Shown here: positions 28,101-40,762 of the stretch, in pieces
Numbering within the stretch: the stretch's first letter is position 1
How the letters are laid out: every line of letters starts with the position of its first letter
NCBI RefSeq assembly: GCF_000247815.1
Contig: NC_021683.1
Coordinates: forward strand, 12,915,603-12,979,602
DNA: 64,000 nt
Source of the DNA: Ficedula albicollis
Lineage: Eukaryota; Chordata; Aves; Passeriformes; Muscicapidae
Reading direction: 5' to 3'
Made by a program: the position numbers and the translations under genes
Notes under the pieces: model-generated
Seen by the model: only the letters and a program-made list of their open reading frames with translations
Databases searched by the model: none
What the model was told of the DNA's origin: nothing

Positions 28101-31100
28101 CTATTCAGCAACATAGAAAGAAATTAACAATTAATGAATAGTTTATAGGAATACAAGCAATCATCACAAGCAGGTCAGAACTAGAGAAAACTACGTCTTG
28201 AGATCATTCTGACTCAGGTTTTACTTCCAATAAAAAGGCACACAATATGGTTTACGTGCTACAAATGGTCTGTCCAAATTATCAAATTATCCGTATTTTA
28301 AAGATTTTTTTAAAGGCTACCATGGCAAAGAAAACTATCTACCTAGTTACACAAACAAACTGTCAGCAGATCAATTAAAACATGAGGACTAATAGCACAT
28401 AAAATTTCCCATGTTAATTGCCAATGTACGAACTGACAGCCTCCTGTAAAAAAAGCAGAGTAATTTGTCTCACATTTACCTTATGTTGGATAACAATATA
28501 CACAGGTAATAACTAGGGCATTTTAACTTGCCCCAAACAACATTTTGTGCAGCCACCCTCTTAGGTTATTGTCTAAAAACTTGTGTGGCCATAATTACCA
28601 TGCTGCTCCCCGAGTGTAAGAATATACGTTTATGTTAGAAGATATTTGTGCAGCCTGTGTGCACTGCTGGGGAGGTGAGGAAGCTCTGCTATCTTAAGCA
28701 GCTCTGCTCTGTAATCACAAATTCCTCGTGGCTGTCACAAGAGCTGACACATATCTGAAGTTTGCCTGGACATTACTAAAGCTCTTTAAACATAAAGATA
28801 TGTAAAATATGTAAGCCCTCATGTGACAAGGGGACACGGGAAGGGCTGGCTGGATGGCACTGCACCCAGGAAGGAGCAGCATTCAGCCTCCTCTGCTGAA
28901 TAAGACACCAACAAAGCTCATCCACAATCACCTGGCTGTTCCCTAGCAGAACAGGTGCTTGGTGCATTTAAAAACCAGTTTTTCAGGTCTGAACTCAAAT
29001 TGTATGGTAACCATGCAACAGACCACCCAAGGATCTGTGACTGGCCAGAGGGTCACACAGCAGCACAGGGAACAGGAATCAAAGGCTGCTTGGATCCTTC
29101 TCACAAAGGAAAGAAAAGCCTGTGCTGGGGGTGTCAAGTACAGGAACAGGGATATGGGAACCCTGGGAAGCACTGACCAAATCCTAAAGAACACTTCAAA
29201 GAAGAAAGATTCAGGGAACAGCACGCTGTATAGTTTGTTTTGCACTGACTATCAATCACAAGCATCACCTGGAAAACTTTTAAAAAATTCCCCCCACTAC
29301 TAGATCTACGTCTTTGTGACTGTCAGATACCTCATGCCTCCAAGAGTTAAGCATTTCTAGCTCATGGGACTCCAGAAAAGTTTGTTTACTTCAAAAAAAA
29401 CCAGTCAGAACTGATGTTTAAACGTCCAGGGCATCTGTTCCCAAGGTCCAGGCTCTGTGAGTGGGTGCAGAGAGGCAGCACCCAAAACCCTGAGGTCCTT
29501 AAAGCACTTGCTTATGGGGTAGACAGAAATATAGCTGGCTGGTGTCTTGCAAAGAAGGCACAAATCAAGTGATACAATCACTAACCTGCACACAAAAAGA
29601 TAACTTATTAAAATTCAACCACGAGGCTGGAAAGAGCAGTGGAGTTGTTCCCCACTCAGAATTGGCACACTTCCCCTGCCCATGGCCAGGCCACAGCTCT
29701 GACAGCACAGTTCAGGTTATAGCAATTAAAAAGTATTTCTGGACAACCTGATTAACCAATGTGTTATGCAGCTGTTTCTGAATTGCTTTTAAAATACACC
29801 AGGTATCTAGAAGACATACGCTGCCTTCTCCCTTCTGGTATCTCCAGAGTCCACTCACATCAATGGCACTAACTCAAGCCTGACTCTGGATCAGGGCAAG
29901 TTCTTCCCAAGCCCGCTGTAGTATCATTATGCAATAATAACACAACATAATTAGGTCTCCTGTGCCTGATACCCATCCCAATTCTGAGACAGCAGTGCAC
30001 AGTTAAAGAAATCCTTCCTCCTCCCCCTGATCTCACTTTTTTCACCTCTTGAAAACCCTTCAGTTTCTAATGAAAACATTTTTATAGAATGCAAAAACAC
30101 CAATAACTGATTTATGGCTTTCCAATGCTCAGAGTTCCCATACTTTCTACAACCAACACTCCTCAGACCTAACAACAAGTAATAAGTTGGTTGTTGGGGA
30201 GATTTTTTGGCCACTGCTTCTTAAGAAATGGCTGTGTAAATGCACAATCTCAAAGAATGATGCCTGGGATACTGATAAACAGAGTATGATGAAGCTGCCA
30301 TTCAGAAAGATAAAAAGAAACAAGCACAATATTCTGGATTCTGTGGCCTTCAGAACTGATGCTTTAGTTAGTTTTCTTCATTTATACCAAGAGATGTTTA
30401 TGTATCTTTACATATACACATTTCTATTGGCAGCAGAGAACTCCAGGAAAAGCCTAACCATGAACAATGCAGTTTAAATCAAGTACAGGAGAATCTATTT
30501 CCAAATACAACTGCCTGCGTAAAAGTAGGACAGAAATTAATTCAACATGTAAAACACTTGTTTGCTACTCTGATAAACCAGTTTAGCTACAACTAGATCC
30601 AAATTCCCTGTGTAAACATGCTTGACAAATGGCTATGGAATACAGAATTAATAAAAGAGCAACTCTTATTTCTTGCTTAAATCTGTCCAAAATTTTGAAA
30701 AGCAAAACTTCCCCCTTTATACTTCCAATATACTATTCATGAATGGCAATTTAATCTCCTTTATCTAACAAGATTATTAAATAATTGGTCTGCACCTGAC
30801 CAGAAGCAATTAACACCCACATGCAGCTCTGCTCAGACTGACAACCTGTGTCACTGAATCATGTTCTACAACTCCACAGGTGAGCTCTGAACATGCAAGC
30901 AATCAACACATCAGCTCGCTGGGGAAAATAAAACAGCCTGTGTAGAATTTTGCGTTTTGCAGCACTGTAAAAACTGTGTCAAACTGTTTTTACCAAGTAA
31001 CTACACTGGGTTTTCCCTATTTCTTTGAAAGCTAAACATGGTGTTCGTACTGTTAACAAATAAAGTTCTCACCTTTTCAGAGCAACTCCTAGCTTTGAGT

Positions 31101-34100
31101 ACCTTTCCATGTGAATTTTGTGTTATTATCTAATGTGCAACAACACTGCATAGTCTCAAGAAAACCACAATATAATATCAACTCAACTGTTGCTGTAGTG
31201 CTGCAAAGCATCTTCTGCCTTATTTTAAAAGTGCAGCATCCTCAGGGGGTAGGGAGTGGGTGGGCTTGTAATTGTTACAATTAGCAATCTAAAAATAAAA
31301 AGTAAAAACTATGAAATTCAAAACAGGATACTTCTCAGGAACTTGACAAAAAAAAGATGATTTTTTAAAAGTACTACAGAGAAATATTTTTACGTTCATT
31401 TCCTGCTGTACAAGTAGAACAGAGGAACAGAGCTCACTCTTAAGAAATACTGAAATTGGGATAACAATTCAATTGGCAATACCTCCAACCAAAAGAGAGG
31501 TCACTTTTCCAGCATGTTTCAGAAGTGTAAGTCACTATTTGCATAACCAGGAGCCAAATTTTACAGTACAGCCACCACTGATGAGGAGGGAATTGTCCCT
31601 GCCTCTCTGGAAGTTCAACAATACGTTCTGACCACTTCCTCTAGCCTGGTTGTTCTGTTCCTACAGGGGGGAAAAAAAATCATACTTAAAAAACGCTTAT
31701 CCTATGAAAAAAACCTATGTTTTGTCCATTTAGCTTCATGAATCATCTCTGCAGCAGGTCAGATGAGCACCAGTGCTGACTTCAGGGCGGGGTGGAAGCA
31801 CAGGGGCAGGAAGTGAACAGAGCTGCTGGCTTTTAGTGACAGCTGCTCCTTGAGCTTAGCTGCACCATTAAAATCACAGCCCTCAGTGCCCTTATTCTGT
31901 GCTCATATTCTAAGTCATATATTTCTAGGGAAAAAACACTTTTTTAACCCAAACATCATTAGACATTATTACATAACAAGTGAGCAGAAAGGGATTTAAA
32001 GTTCCCAGGATGGTCCCAAAAGAGGCTGTGCCCTCCTGTATATACACAAGACCTCTCTGGGGAAAAAAGAAAAGTCATTAAATTCATGAACAAGGTGGAT
32101 ACTTCATAACAGAGGGAAATTGGACCCAAAACCCCCAAAACTCAATCTGCTCACAAGAATACAAAGTGACTAGTAGCTATGTAAAATCTGGAAGAAGATA
32201 ATTTTTAACCTCAAAACCTAATTCCTGATTAAAATGTAGCAATGCCTACATACATTTAACGCATTTTCTGTTATATTAGTTAATTCCAACAAACGTACCT
32301 CACAAATATATAAATGTTTGTTTCCTTGGCACTGAAATACCTGTCATCTTCATGACTGAAACTGCCAGCAAAGGAGGAGCAGAAGGTCAGGCTGAGTGTT
32401 AGGAGTGAGAAAGTTCTGGTAGCAGTACCCTAAGTTCCTTTCAAATGAGAAAATCCAAACCAAAATTCTCTTCTGCTACTGTGACTTATTTTTTTTATTT
32501 ATTCCCAACATGCACTCAGTAGCAATAACAGGGAATAAGAGAAAGACACACAGAAAAGCTCCAGTACAAAGTCCATCCTCTCTCAACTTGACCCAGTCTG
32601 GGTTTTTCCCCACAGCCTGACTAAGCCTGAGCTTGTTTGAGCAAGCAGGTCCTGCCAGAAATACCGCAGCAGATGGGCTCAGGTTGACATCAGCCAGATG
32701 CTAAGAATATCTGGCATTTAAGTGATCAGAGTTTTATCATCTATTTCCATTAATTTCAGCTGAGCTTGAATAAACCTCAGTGAGCTCAGTCTGTCCCAAT
32801 CCACCTTTATGAGCTCCTTCCCATCTGCACTCCTTGCCCAGCCCTTCCACGTGCTCTGTGATCCTAATGGAATGCTTCTTCCCTCACCATTTTGGTTACT
32901 TGGATGGAAAACAGTATTCAAGTAAGAATTAGTCACTGCTAGATGGCTTGATCAACTAGTTCTTTCAAAGAACCCCCATGAGTGTATATTTTTATATAAA
33001 TAAAGCAGAAAATGCCCCAGACTGGACATTAAATAAGTAAATACTGACTAAAATTCAGGCTATATTATAAATGAAGAGCATCCTACTGCAATATTTTATT
33101 CTACTCATTGAAATGCTAACTTATGATTATTAGTCATAACAAAAACTCATGGAGTGAAAACAACCCAAACCCAAAATTATACAGTCACAGGTAAACTATT
33201 TCTACATTTGTCTACCTATAAAACACTTTCTGTGTTGTCTCCTTACTTGAAATAAAGCACACAGTCTCAACACCTGACAACTTTATCAAAGCCATTTAAA
33301 GCATTTTTGTATTGATTCTGAGACTATGCTTGTGGCCATTTGCAAGGCAGCACTATTTTTAAAAAAATTCTACTGCTATTCTTGCTGAACATGTCAAAAA
33401 AATACATTACTTTTGTTGTGGGCTGAATGACAGCTTGCATTGTCAAATGCAGTACTTGTCTGTGCACCCCACAGAACAGGTGGTGGGACAGGTGGTTATC
33501 ACTGTCCTCAAGTGATGCAGGACACTGGAGAATGAGCTGAAAATCACCTCCTTCACTTGGCCAGAAGGCCCCAGCAGCAACCTGAGCAGAGCAAACACAG
33601 ACCCTGCAGTGAACAGCACACACGCAGCACTCGAGGGAGAGCTGCCAGAAACAGACAGCTTGCTCAAAGAAACTTGTCCTCTTTCTCTTACACCAGTTGC
33701 AGCCTCGGTAATCTTTGTCATTACGGTTTTTAACTAGAATCATTGCTTATTTAGTTTTGTGCCCTGAGACAGAAGTTAAACGCACCCTGTTGGCTCCTTC
33801 TCTCTAATTACACAAGCTACTTTTACAGAAGCTACTTTTAATGCTGAAAAGAGGACTACAGAACAGCTGTTAAGAGAGGAACGTTTTGGCCATTAACTGT
33901 GAAGAAATCTCTTAGGGTAAAAGATGTAAGGCCCTGCTGTCACAGGAGAGCCAGCTTTGACTTTGTTTCTTCTTTAAAGCACCAACAGACCTGAAGCCTT
34001 GGCTTGGTTTCCACAGCAGCTTGGCTGCTAGAGAGGAGGAGGTTTGTTTATTTTTTATAAAAGTGCTACTGAAAAGAGACTACACAAAGCAAACCTATTT

Positions 34101-37100
34101 GAAGAGCACATTTTGACATACGTCATAATTCCAAGGTACTGAGGTAAAGCAATGCTTTGGTTAGAAAAGGAATAGCAACCCCAGGTTCTACTTAAATTTG
34201 ACTGTTTATATTTGAGTAACCTGGACAAAATCATTCCATTTTTTACATTTTTACACTCTCATTTCATTAACTGAAGAGGTAACGTTCAGCAGTAGACAGC
34301 CTACACGTGGTGTGCAGGAAATATCATTACAGCATATCTATGCTATCATATGTTATTATTAAGCAAAGAAAAACACTTCCAAAGGAAAAATCCAATGTAT
34401 GGCTGTCCCCCTGCCTGCATATATGGACTACCCTGCTGCTCAGCACCACAAGACAGAGCCTGGATCCTACTTGAGGAGCCTCAGGAAGACAGGATGGTGT
34501 TAGAGGTGAAACAATAACAGTTACTTAAAGTGATTTCCAAGTCTCTGGAGATAACAATGATGATTCTTATTATGAGATAAGAGTGTTGTAAAACTCCTAA
34601 TTTTTTAAGACAGCATTTTTTTCCAAATGAAAATGTTCTGGTTTTGTAAGAGTATTTAAAAAAATCTAAGATCTATGCCTTTACTATTATCAAAATGAAA
34701 AATATAAAGCTCATTATTTTTGCAAACACAAGACAGACTCTTCCGAAGTCAGCTGAAATGGCCTGAGGAAGAAGTTGCACTTCCTTATTGTAAAACAAGA
34801 CGATTTAACTGCACAGTGCTTACAAACTATTTCACACTGTAACATCCTGTCAGTTTAGCAAATAATCATCTTGAAACTTTGCAGGTGCTAGTTTAATAGA
34901 TTATCTCCCTCTGATGCGGTATGCCTTTGAAAGAACTGGTTAGCTCCTCAAATGGTGCTTTAGAGACTTTTCTTCACAACTGTAATATTGACCGGTTTTA
35001 CTGGGCAAGGAAAGAGAGATCTTTGGCTCAAGGAGGTCCCGGCTTTCGCCTGAAAAGCCGTGTTGGTTTAAGGAAGGTCTGGAACTCTTTGACAGCGCCC
35101 GTGGCACCCACAGCACATCCATTCCTGTCCAGCTGCTCCCACACACCTCAGCCCCAGCCTGACTCCCGAGGACAATAAAACACTCCTCGATTACACTAAA
35201 CAGCAGGTATTTCTATACAGAAAATTCCCAAATGACACTTGCAATGGGGCATTGCAACAGAAGCTTTGCAGATGCTGAGTGCAGTCTATTAATCTGAATC
35301 AAATCCAGGTAGTCTGGATCCTTTTCCAGAAGGATAAAATGTAGCTCCAACACAAACTAAAAGACTGAAGGAACAATCACTGGGTGAAGTATTTCACCCT
35401 ATATTTTACAGACTTCATAAGTTAAAATCAGAACAAGTAATTTTTATAAATTCTGTAACCTCAAACCTAAGTCAAAAGTGTAACACACGAATAAACCTAA
35501 GATTTCAATTTAGAGATTTTATTGTAATTCCATGGGGAATACTGTCTATTTCTATTTTTTTTAATCTAAGAGCAACTGGCAATTACACAAACATCCACCT
35601 TAACAGAAAACAGGGATCATCATCCCTAGTCTTACACCTTAAACTAATTAGCTCTCAACCAGCACCTGCTCTTTCATTTAGCACAAGCCGTGAGGGCAGA
35701 AATACCCACATGCATTAGGGAATGAAGTCTCTCCCTCGTTCACTCTTAATTGTGCTGACATTAGCTTCATTAAGAAAAATTTAAGAAGTTTAATGGCTCC
35801 TTTACAAGAACCCCCAATGACCCTAATTGCTGTCACTAATGGCTTCTGGAAGCAAAACTGATACTCTGTAATGGTCACTAGAAATATGTATTGGCTTGCT
35901 GTTTTCAGAGACGTATTCCACTTACCCCTCAGTTTCTGTTCCACACTTCTGGATGGGGGGAAACTGTCAAGGTGTGGTGACTTCGGTAAATACTGTTTTT
36001 AATGTCACCCACTGTAATTTTTTCAGAAATATTTAATTCACTACAAAAACAAACATACTATAAGTGCACGGTATCACAAGTTGCACCATGCACCTCAACA
36101 CGTTCTTTTTCTACCTACAGGGAATCATAAAAATCATTCCAGATCAGGACCTAAGCATTTGAAAGATCAGGATACCTAAACAAACAAAAAATTTATTTAT
36201 TTTTGACCTAGACATAAGCATTAAACACTCCTAGAATTTTTCTCTTGCTCTCCTGGAATCCTGCATGCTTAAAAATAGTATTGGAAATTATTCTTATTAG
36301 TCTTCAAAATGTATAATAGCTACAGAATTTCTTTATAGTAATTTTCCTTTTTAGACATAAACAAGTTCATCTCTTTTTTTTTTTTTTTTTTGGGGAAATT
36401 TCTTTCTCAACCAGCACCTGCTCTTTCATTTAGCACAAGCCGTGAGGGCAGAAATACCCACATGCATTAGGGAATGAAGTCTCTCCCTCGTTCACTCTTA
36501 ATTGTGCTGACATTAGCTTCATTAAGAAAAATTTAAGAAGTTTAATGGCTCCTTTACAAGAACCCCCAATGACCCTAATTGCTGTCACTAATGGCTTCTG
36601 GAAGCAAAACTGATACTCTGTAATGGTCACTAGAAATATGTATTGGCTTGCTGTTTTCAGAGACGTATTCCACTTACCCCTCAGTTTCTGTTCCACACTT
36701 CTGGATGGGGGGAAACTGTCAAGGTGTGGTGACTTCGGTAAATACTGTTTTTAATGTCACCCACTGTAATTTTTTCAGAAATATTTAATTCACTACAAAA
36801 ACAAACATACTATAAGTGCACGGTATCACAAGTTGCACCATGCACCTCAACACGTTCTTTTTCTACCTACAGGGAATCATAAAAATCATTCCAGATCAGG
36901 ACCTAAGCATTTGAAAGATCAGGATACCTAAACAAACAAAAAATTTATTTATTTTTGACCTAGACATAAGCATTAAACACTCCTAGAATTTTTCTCTTGC
37001 TCTCCTGGAATCCTGCATGCTTAAAAATAGTATTGGAAATTATTCTTATTAGTCTTCAAAATGTATAATAGCTACAGAATTTCTTTATAGTAATTTTCCT

Positions 37101-38310
37101 TTTTAGACATAAACAAGTTCATCTCTTTTTTTTTTTTTTTTTTTGAGGCAAGTTCCTTTTAGAAGTTCCCAGGTTCTTCTTTTCTATTAAAAAACAATGA
37201 AACAAACAAACAAAAAAACACCACCCCCCAAACCCCACCATCATGAATCTCAGCAGAAAGCACTAAGGTCACTAATGCAGATACATTTACAGCCTATTTC
37301 CCACTATGAAGAAATTTTCATATTGCAGTGCCCAGATGCTTTATTTCCTGTAATAAATCTCAGCCACTTCAGACTCAAATCCAAAGTTTTTTGGTACATT
37401 TGTGTGGATTTCCCCCACCTTGTATTTGCACAGCACTTAGCATGGTCTTGGGCCACAACCAAGCGTGTCAGGTTCTCAGTAATACAAATAAAATATAACA
37501 CATCTGACGGGAGAAAAACAGTTCTATGCTGAACCAAATTCAAATATTACACTGCATATTTACTTTGCGTGTCCAAGAAGGGTTTCAAAGTGTCTCTGCC
37601 CAGTTCTCAGCAGTTGTGCTGACCACATCCTTACTGCTTAGGACAGAAGTCTCAGGCTTAACAGAGCTGAGTACAGTCCTGGGTCTGGTGATGACATGCC
37701 CCTGTCCCAGGATATCCTTCACCTGCCACTGGCAAACATCGGATCCCAGCAATAGTCATCCAACTCTGTGTTATGTTTTAAAGTGTTTTAACCCCTTTAT
37801 TAACACTCGATATAAAAATGCCATTAACACATCCCACGGAGATTAGAAATAACTTACCTACTCAGCAGTAAAACAACATACAAACCAAACTTGTGCTGAT
37901 ATTCCAAGCTCCCACTGGTATTTAAGTACCTCCTTCAGTAGTTTAAAGCCCTATTGTGTTAAAAAAAGTGCAATCCAAAAGGATCTGAAATACCCTCTAC
38001 TAAAAAAGAGTCAGCTTTTGGCTTGTGAGCGCAAAAGACACCCCCCAACTTCTCCATTCACGTGCAAATACTCAGGCCTCGCAGCTTTACCAAATCCGCC
38101 TTTTCTGAGCAAAATAAACTTGGGAGAAAACGTTTACGGGGCCCAACATTTGTTCGCTGTTCCCAAGCGTATCAACTGGTGTCACACGAGGTAGTAAATA
38201 AGCATTACACGGGAAACCTATCGAGCCCTCCACTCTCCATGCCGCGGTGCGCGCAGCGACCCCCGAGCCCTCCCCCTCCGGGGGCATCGCCCCTCCCGCG
38301 GCGGTCTCAC
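10121..38310 (-). other. ADCY7 5' UTR end plus a first intron of about 28 kb
   Basis: The interval runs from the start codon to the splice donor in the CpG island. The first 60-200 bases upstream of the ATG are probably 5' UTR; the rest is probably one intron. I read it for coding segments, RNA genes and repeats. Open frames are short, unconserved and often overlap on both strands. Recognisable content is limited to an 18-base T tract at about 11338-11353, other short homopolymers, and the 752-bp-offset tandem duplication at 35653-37144. I could not identify any CR1, LTR or DNA-transposon copy by eye, but old degraded copies would be missed. Conserved intronic enhancers cannot be judged from one sequence. 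Confidence 0.7.
35653..37144. repeat. Perfect tandem duplication, offset 752 bp
   Basis: Copy 1 is 35653-36391 and copy 2 is 36405-37144. They read identically base for base apart from the length of the terminal T run (18 in copy 1, 19 in copy 2). A 13-base joint (GGGGAAATTTCTT, 36392-36404) separates them. Both copies carry the same 88-codon minus-strand open frame, which matches no family I know. The sequence is intronic in ADCY7. Total identity over about 740 bp of non-coding DNA means either a very recent event or a false duplication in the assembly; the T-tract joint favours the second. Confidence 0.95.
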
Positions 38311-38480
38311 CTGCGGCCGGCGGAGCAGCAGCGGGCAGCGGCCGGGGCTGGGGCTGGGGCTGGAACCCGGCTCTGCTGCTCCTCCTCCTCCTCCTCCTCC
38401 TCGTCCTCCTGCCGCCCGCGGTGTCTCTGGGGCCCGCGGAGCCTCCCCGGCGCGGCGAGGGCGGGACCGCGGCGCCATCG
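38311..38480 (-). other. ADCY7: Predicted non-coding first exon of ADCY7 (5' boundary unknown)
   Basis: On the minus strand the island reads GGCCGCAG|GTGAGACCG, a near-perfect splice donor with the exon ending at 38311. Vertebrate ADCY7 genes have non-coding 5' exons and a long first intron, which fits. The upstream limit given is arbitrary: transcription could begin anywhere up to about 38750, in which case the exon would include the hexanucleotide tract. Confidence 0.5.
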
Positions 38481-38486
38481 CCCCTC

Positions 38487-38609
38487 CTGCCTGTGCCTCT
38501 GCTCCTGCCCCTGCGCTTGCCTCTGCCCTTGCCTCTGCCTCTGCCTCTGCCTCTGCCTCTGCCTCTGCCTCTGCCCCTGCCCCTGCCCCTGCCCCTGCCC
38601 CTGCCCTGC
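38487..38609. repeat. C-rich hexanucleotide repeat (CTGCCY)n in the CpG island
   Basis: About twenty units of CTGCCT and CTGCCC, imperfect at the left and regular from about 38532. At 38574-38601 five CCCC runs are separated by only TG, so the minus strand carries five GGGG runs with CA loops, a textbook intramolecular G-quadruplex motif. It gives long open frames in several frames on both strands (Leu-Pro, Gly-Arg or Gln-Arg repeats), which are artefacts of the repeat. Confidence 0.93.
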
Positions 38610-38760
38610 ACAGGGACGCCGCCGGCACCTCCGGGGAGCACCGCCCGAGGGACTCCCCCCCACCGTGAGGGGCTCCCCCTCAGCTCTGCCCCACCCCGGG
38701 TCTGAGGGCCCCGTCCCGCACAGCTCGGGGGCTGCGTGTGTCCCCCCAGCAGCCATCACG

Positions 38761-38949
38761 CTTAACAGCGGTGGAAACAGATTTCTGCTCGGGACTCTGA
38801 AATATACAAAAGTTTACAGGCAGGTTTTTTACATCTGGGCACTGCTGCGGTGATTCTGGCAGGGCTGCCAGCCTGGTCACCCGGGGTCAAGGGAACTGAG
38901 CAGGCTGCACCTGGGGGACTCGACCGTGGCTGCAGGCCCCCACAGCACC
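38761..38949. other. Spacer between CpG island and minisatellite
   Basis: Unique sequence, with no motif I can support. Confidence 0.6.
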
Positions 38950-39500
38950 GGGTTCCCATTGCCCCACGGGCTGAGCTCCCATTGCCCCCACGGCACTGGG
39001 TTCCCATTGCCCCACGGGCTGGGCTCCCATTGCCCCCCACAGCACCAGGTTCCCATTGCCCCACGGGCTGAGCTCCCATTGCCCCACAGGCCGGACTGCC
39101 ATTGCCCCACGGGCTGAGCTCCCATTGCCCCCACGGCACTGGGTTCCCATTGCCCCACGGGCTGGGCTCCCATTGCCCCCACGGGCTGAGCTCCCATTGC
39201 CCCACGGGCTGGGCTCCCATTGCCCCCCACAGCACCAGGTTCCCATTGCCCCACGGGCTGAGCTCCCATTGCCCCACAGGCCAGGGTCCCATTGCCCCAC
39301 GGGCTGGGCTCCCATTGCCCCACACAGCACCAGGTTCCCATTGCCCCACGGGCTGAGCTCCCATTGCCCCACAGGCCAGTGTCCCATTGCCCCACGGGCT
39401 GGGCTCCCATTGCCCCACAGGCCAGGGTCCCATTGCCCCACGGGCTGGGCTCCCATTGCCCCACAGGCCAAGGTCCCATTGCCCCACAGGCTGGGGTCCC
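38950..39500. repeat. Minisatellite, about 23 copies of a 23-26 bp unit
   Basis: The core CCCATTGCCCC recurs about 23 times, one copy being a variant (GCCATTGCCCC). The cores are joined by a few spacer types: ACGGGCTGAGCT, ACGGGCTGGGCT, CACGGCACTGGGTT, CACAGCACCAGGTT and ACAGGCCAGGGT. The spacers come in a partly repeated order (38964-39090 resembles 39107-39289), so the array has grown by higher-order duplication. It lies about 200 bp upstream of the CpG island on the ADCY7 strand. Long repetitive open frames on both strands are by-products. Tandem reading frames differ between units, which argues against a protein. Confidence 0.95.
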
Positions 39501-40714
39501 CTGGCTGCTCCCTGGGAGTCTTACTGGGCTGGCAGTGATTCCTCAGACCATCAAGCCTCCAACATATGGCTACTAATTCAGACGGAGCCTGCCTCTACCA
39601 CGCGTAAAGTCCAGTGCAAAGCTCACTGGAGACAGCAGAAAGAAGTGCTGATTTCCATGGATTTTTGGATTAAGCTTATCTGGTGAGCTGTTAGTCACTG
39701 GCAACCACACACAGCCCATGGCAGGCAGGTGTGTGCCTGGCTACCTGCAGCTACAGCCACGTTAGTCACCCATGGACGTAGCATTACTGCAATAACACCT
39801 TAGTAACGAAATACAATTTGTATTTGTGTCCTGCCAGCCAGCTGGTGCTCTCCCCTCTCTGTAGGCCTGAGTGATGTGCTTCAATTGACTCTCAGAGGGA
39901 GCAGCAGCTCAGCACACATCACAAGCACGACAGCTTTCTGTGCTCTCTGAGCTTCTGTTCCAACATTGCCGGGAAAATACAAAAGGCTGTGTTGTCTGAG
40001 GCTACCCAGCCATTAGGATGATTTCAGGCTGAATTTTGGGAAGGAATTTAAATCCAGTTTCAGCAATGTGGGGCAATAGATAAGGAATACAGCTGGAGAA
40101 GTGGTTACGTACCTGAGGCACAGGACTGTGCAGCAGGTGAGCTGGACTCTGCTCCTCTGAACCCTGCCCTACAACACTTCTGTGTGCAGTCTTGGGCAAG
40201 GTACCTAATCATAGCTTGGCCTTCTGTTCCTGTTTTGGACAGAGTGCCCAAAAGCACTCGGAATTATAGGAGCATTCAGATGGAAGCAGTGCACAGGCTG
40301 TTCATTTCTTAGGGAAGAGCAGAAAGATCTTCCAGAAAAATGATTGTTAAAAAGAATTGTCTTCACTGGAAGTTGGATTAGATAACAAGATTTTAAAAAC
40401 TGCAGGAAATGGAAAATACATTGTTCTGCTGAGATCATAAATGGAGTAGTTTCAGAACAGATGGACTCAATTTATCACTTCATCAAAATTTTGTGGACCT
40501 TCCGAGATTGCTTAACATCATTTCTGTATACCCACAGAAAGTATTTGCTGTCCCAGAGTAAGATCTAAAATTCCTGCATGATTCAACACGACTGACATTG
40601 TAGGGGTTTTTCAATGGCAGCAGTTCCAAAGCATTCCAAGTGCTTTATGTACACTGTTGTGCAGATTCCTCTTCAACTATCAGCAATTGCTGTAACACAT
40701 TTTTAGGGGAAAAA

Positions 40715-40762
40715 AATTGAAGAAGAAAAAGAAAAAGAGAAAAAGAGAAAAAGAAAAAGAAA
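40715..40762. repeat. GA-rich simple repeat
   Basis: A pure purine run built of GAAAAA and GAGAAA units. Confidence 0.9.

Larger units (their letters stand above)
38200..38760 (-). promoter_or_regulatory. ADCY7: CpG island, probable ADCY7 promoter
   Basis: This is the only dense CpG cluster in the window, with roughly 8-10 CpG per 60 bases at 38221-38340 and 38401-38490, inside otherwise AT-rich DNA. It lies upstream of the ADCY7 start codon on its strand and contains a strong minus-strand donor at 38311/38310. TENT4B starts outside the window to the right, so its promoter is not this island. A plus-strand or bidirectional transcript cannot be excluded. The exact start site is not visible, and no TATA box was identified. 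Confidence 0.7.

Noticed and set aside
35678..36696. Two identical 88-codon minus-strand frames
   Set aside because: They are identical only because the DNA is duplicated. The peptide has no known family and no splice or promoter context.
38062..38853. 263-codon plus-strand frame and minus-strand frames of 136-184 codons in the CpG island
   Set aside because: Length comes from GC-rich and hexanucleotide repeat sequence. The peptides are Leu-Pro, Cys-Leu or Gly-Arg runs with no domain.
38950..39500. Possible CRISPR-like array
   Set aside because: Spacers are not unique but belong to a few related types, and this is a vertebrate genome. It is a minisatellite.
38762..39538. Repetitive frames of 160-241 codons on both strands over the minisatellite
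   Set aside because: Several frames on both strands are open at once, unit lengths are not constant multiples of three, and no flanking gene structure exists.
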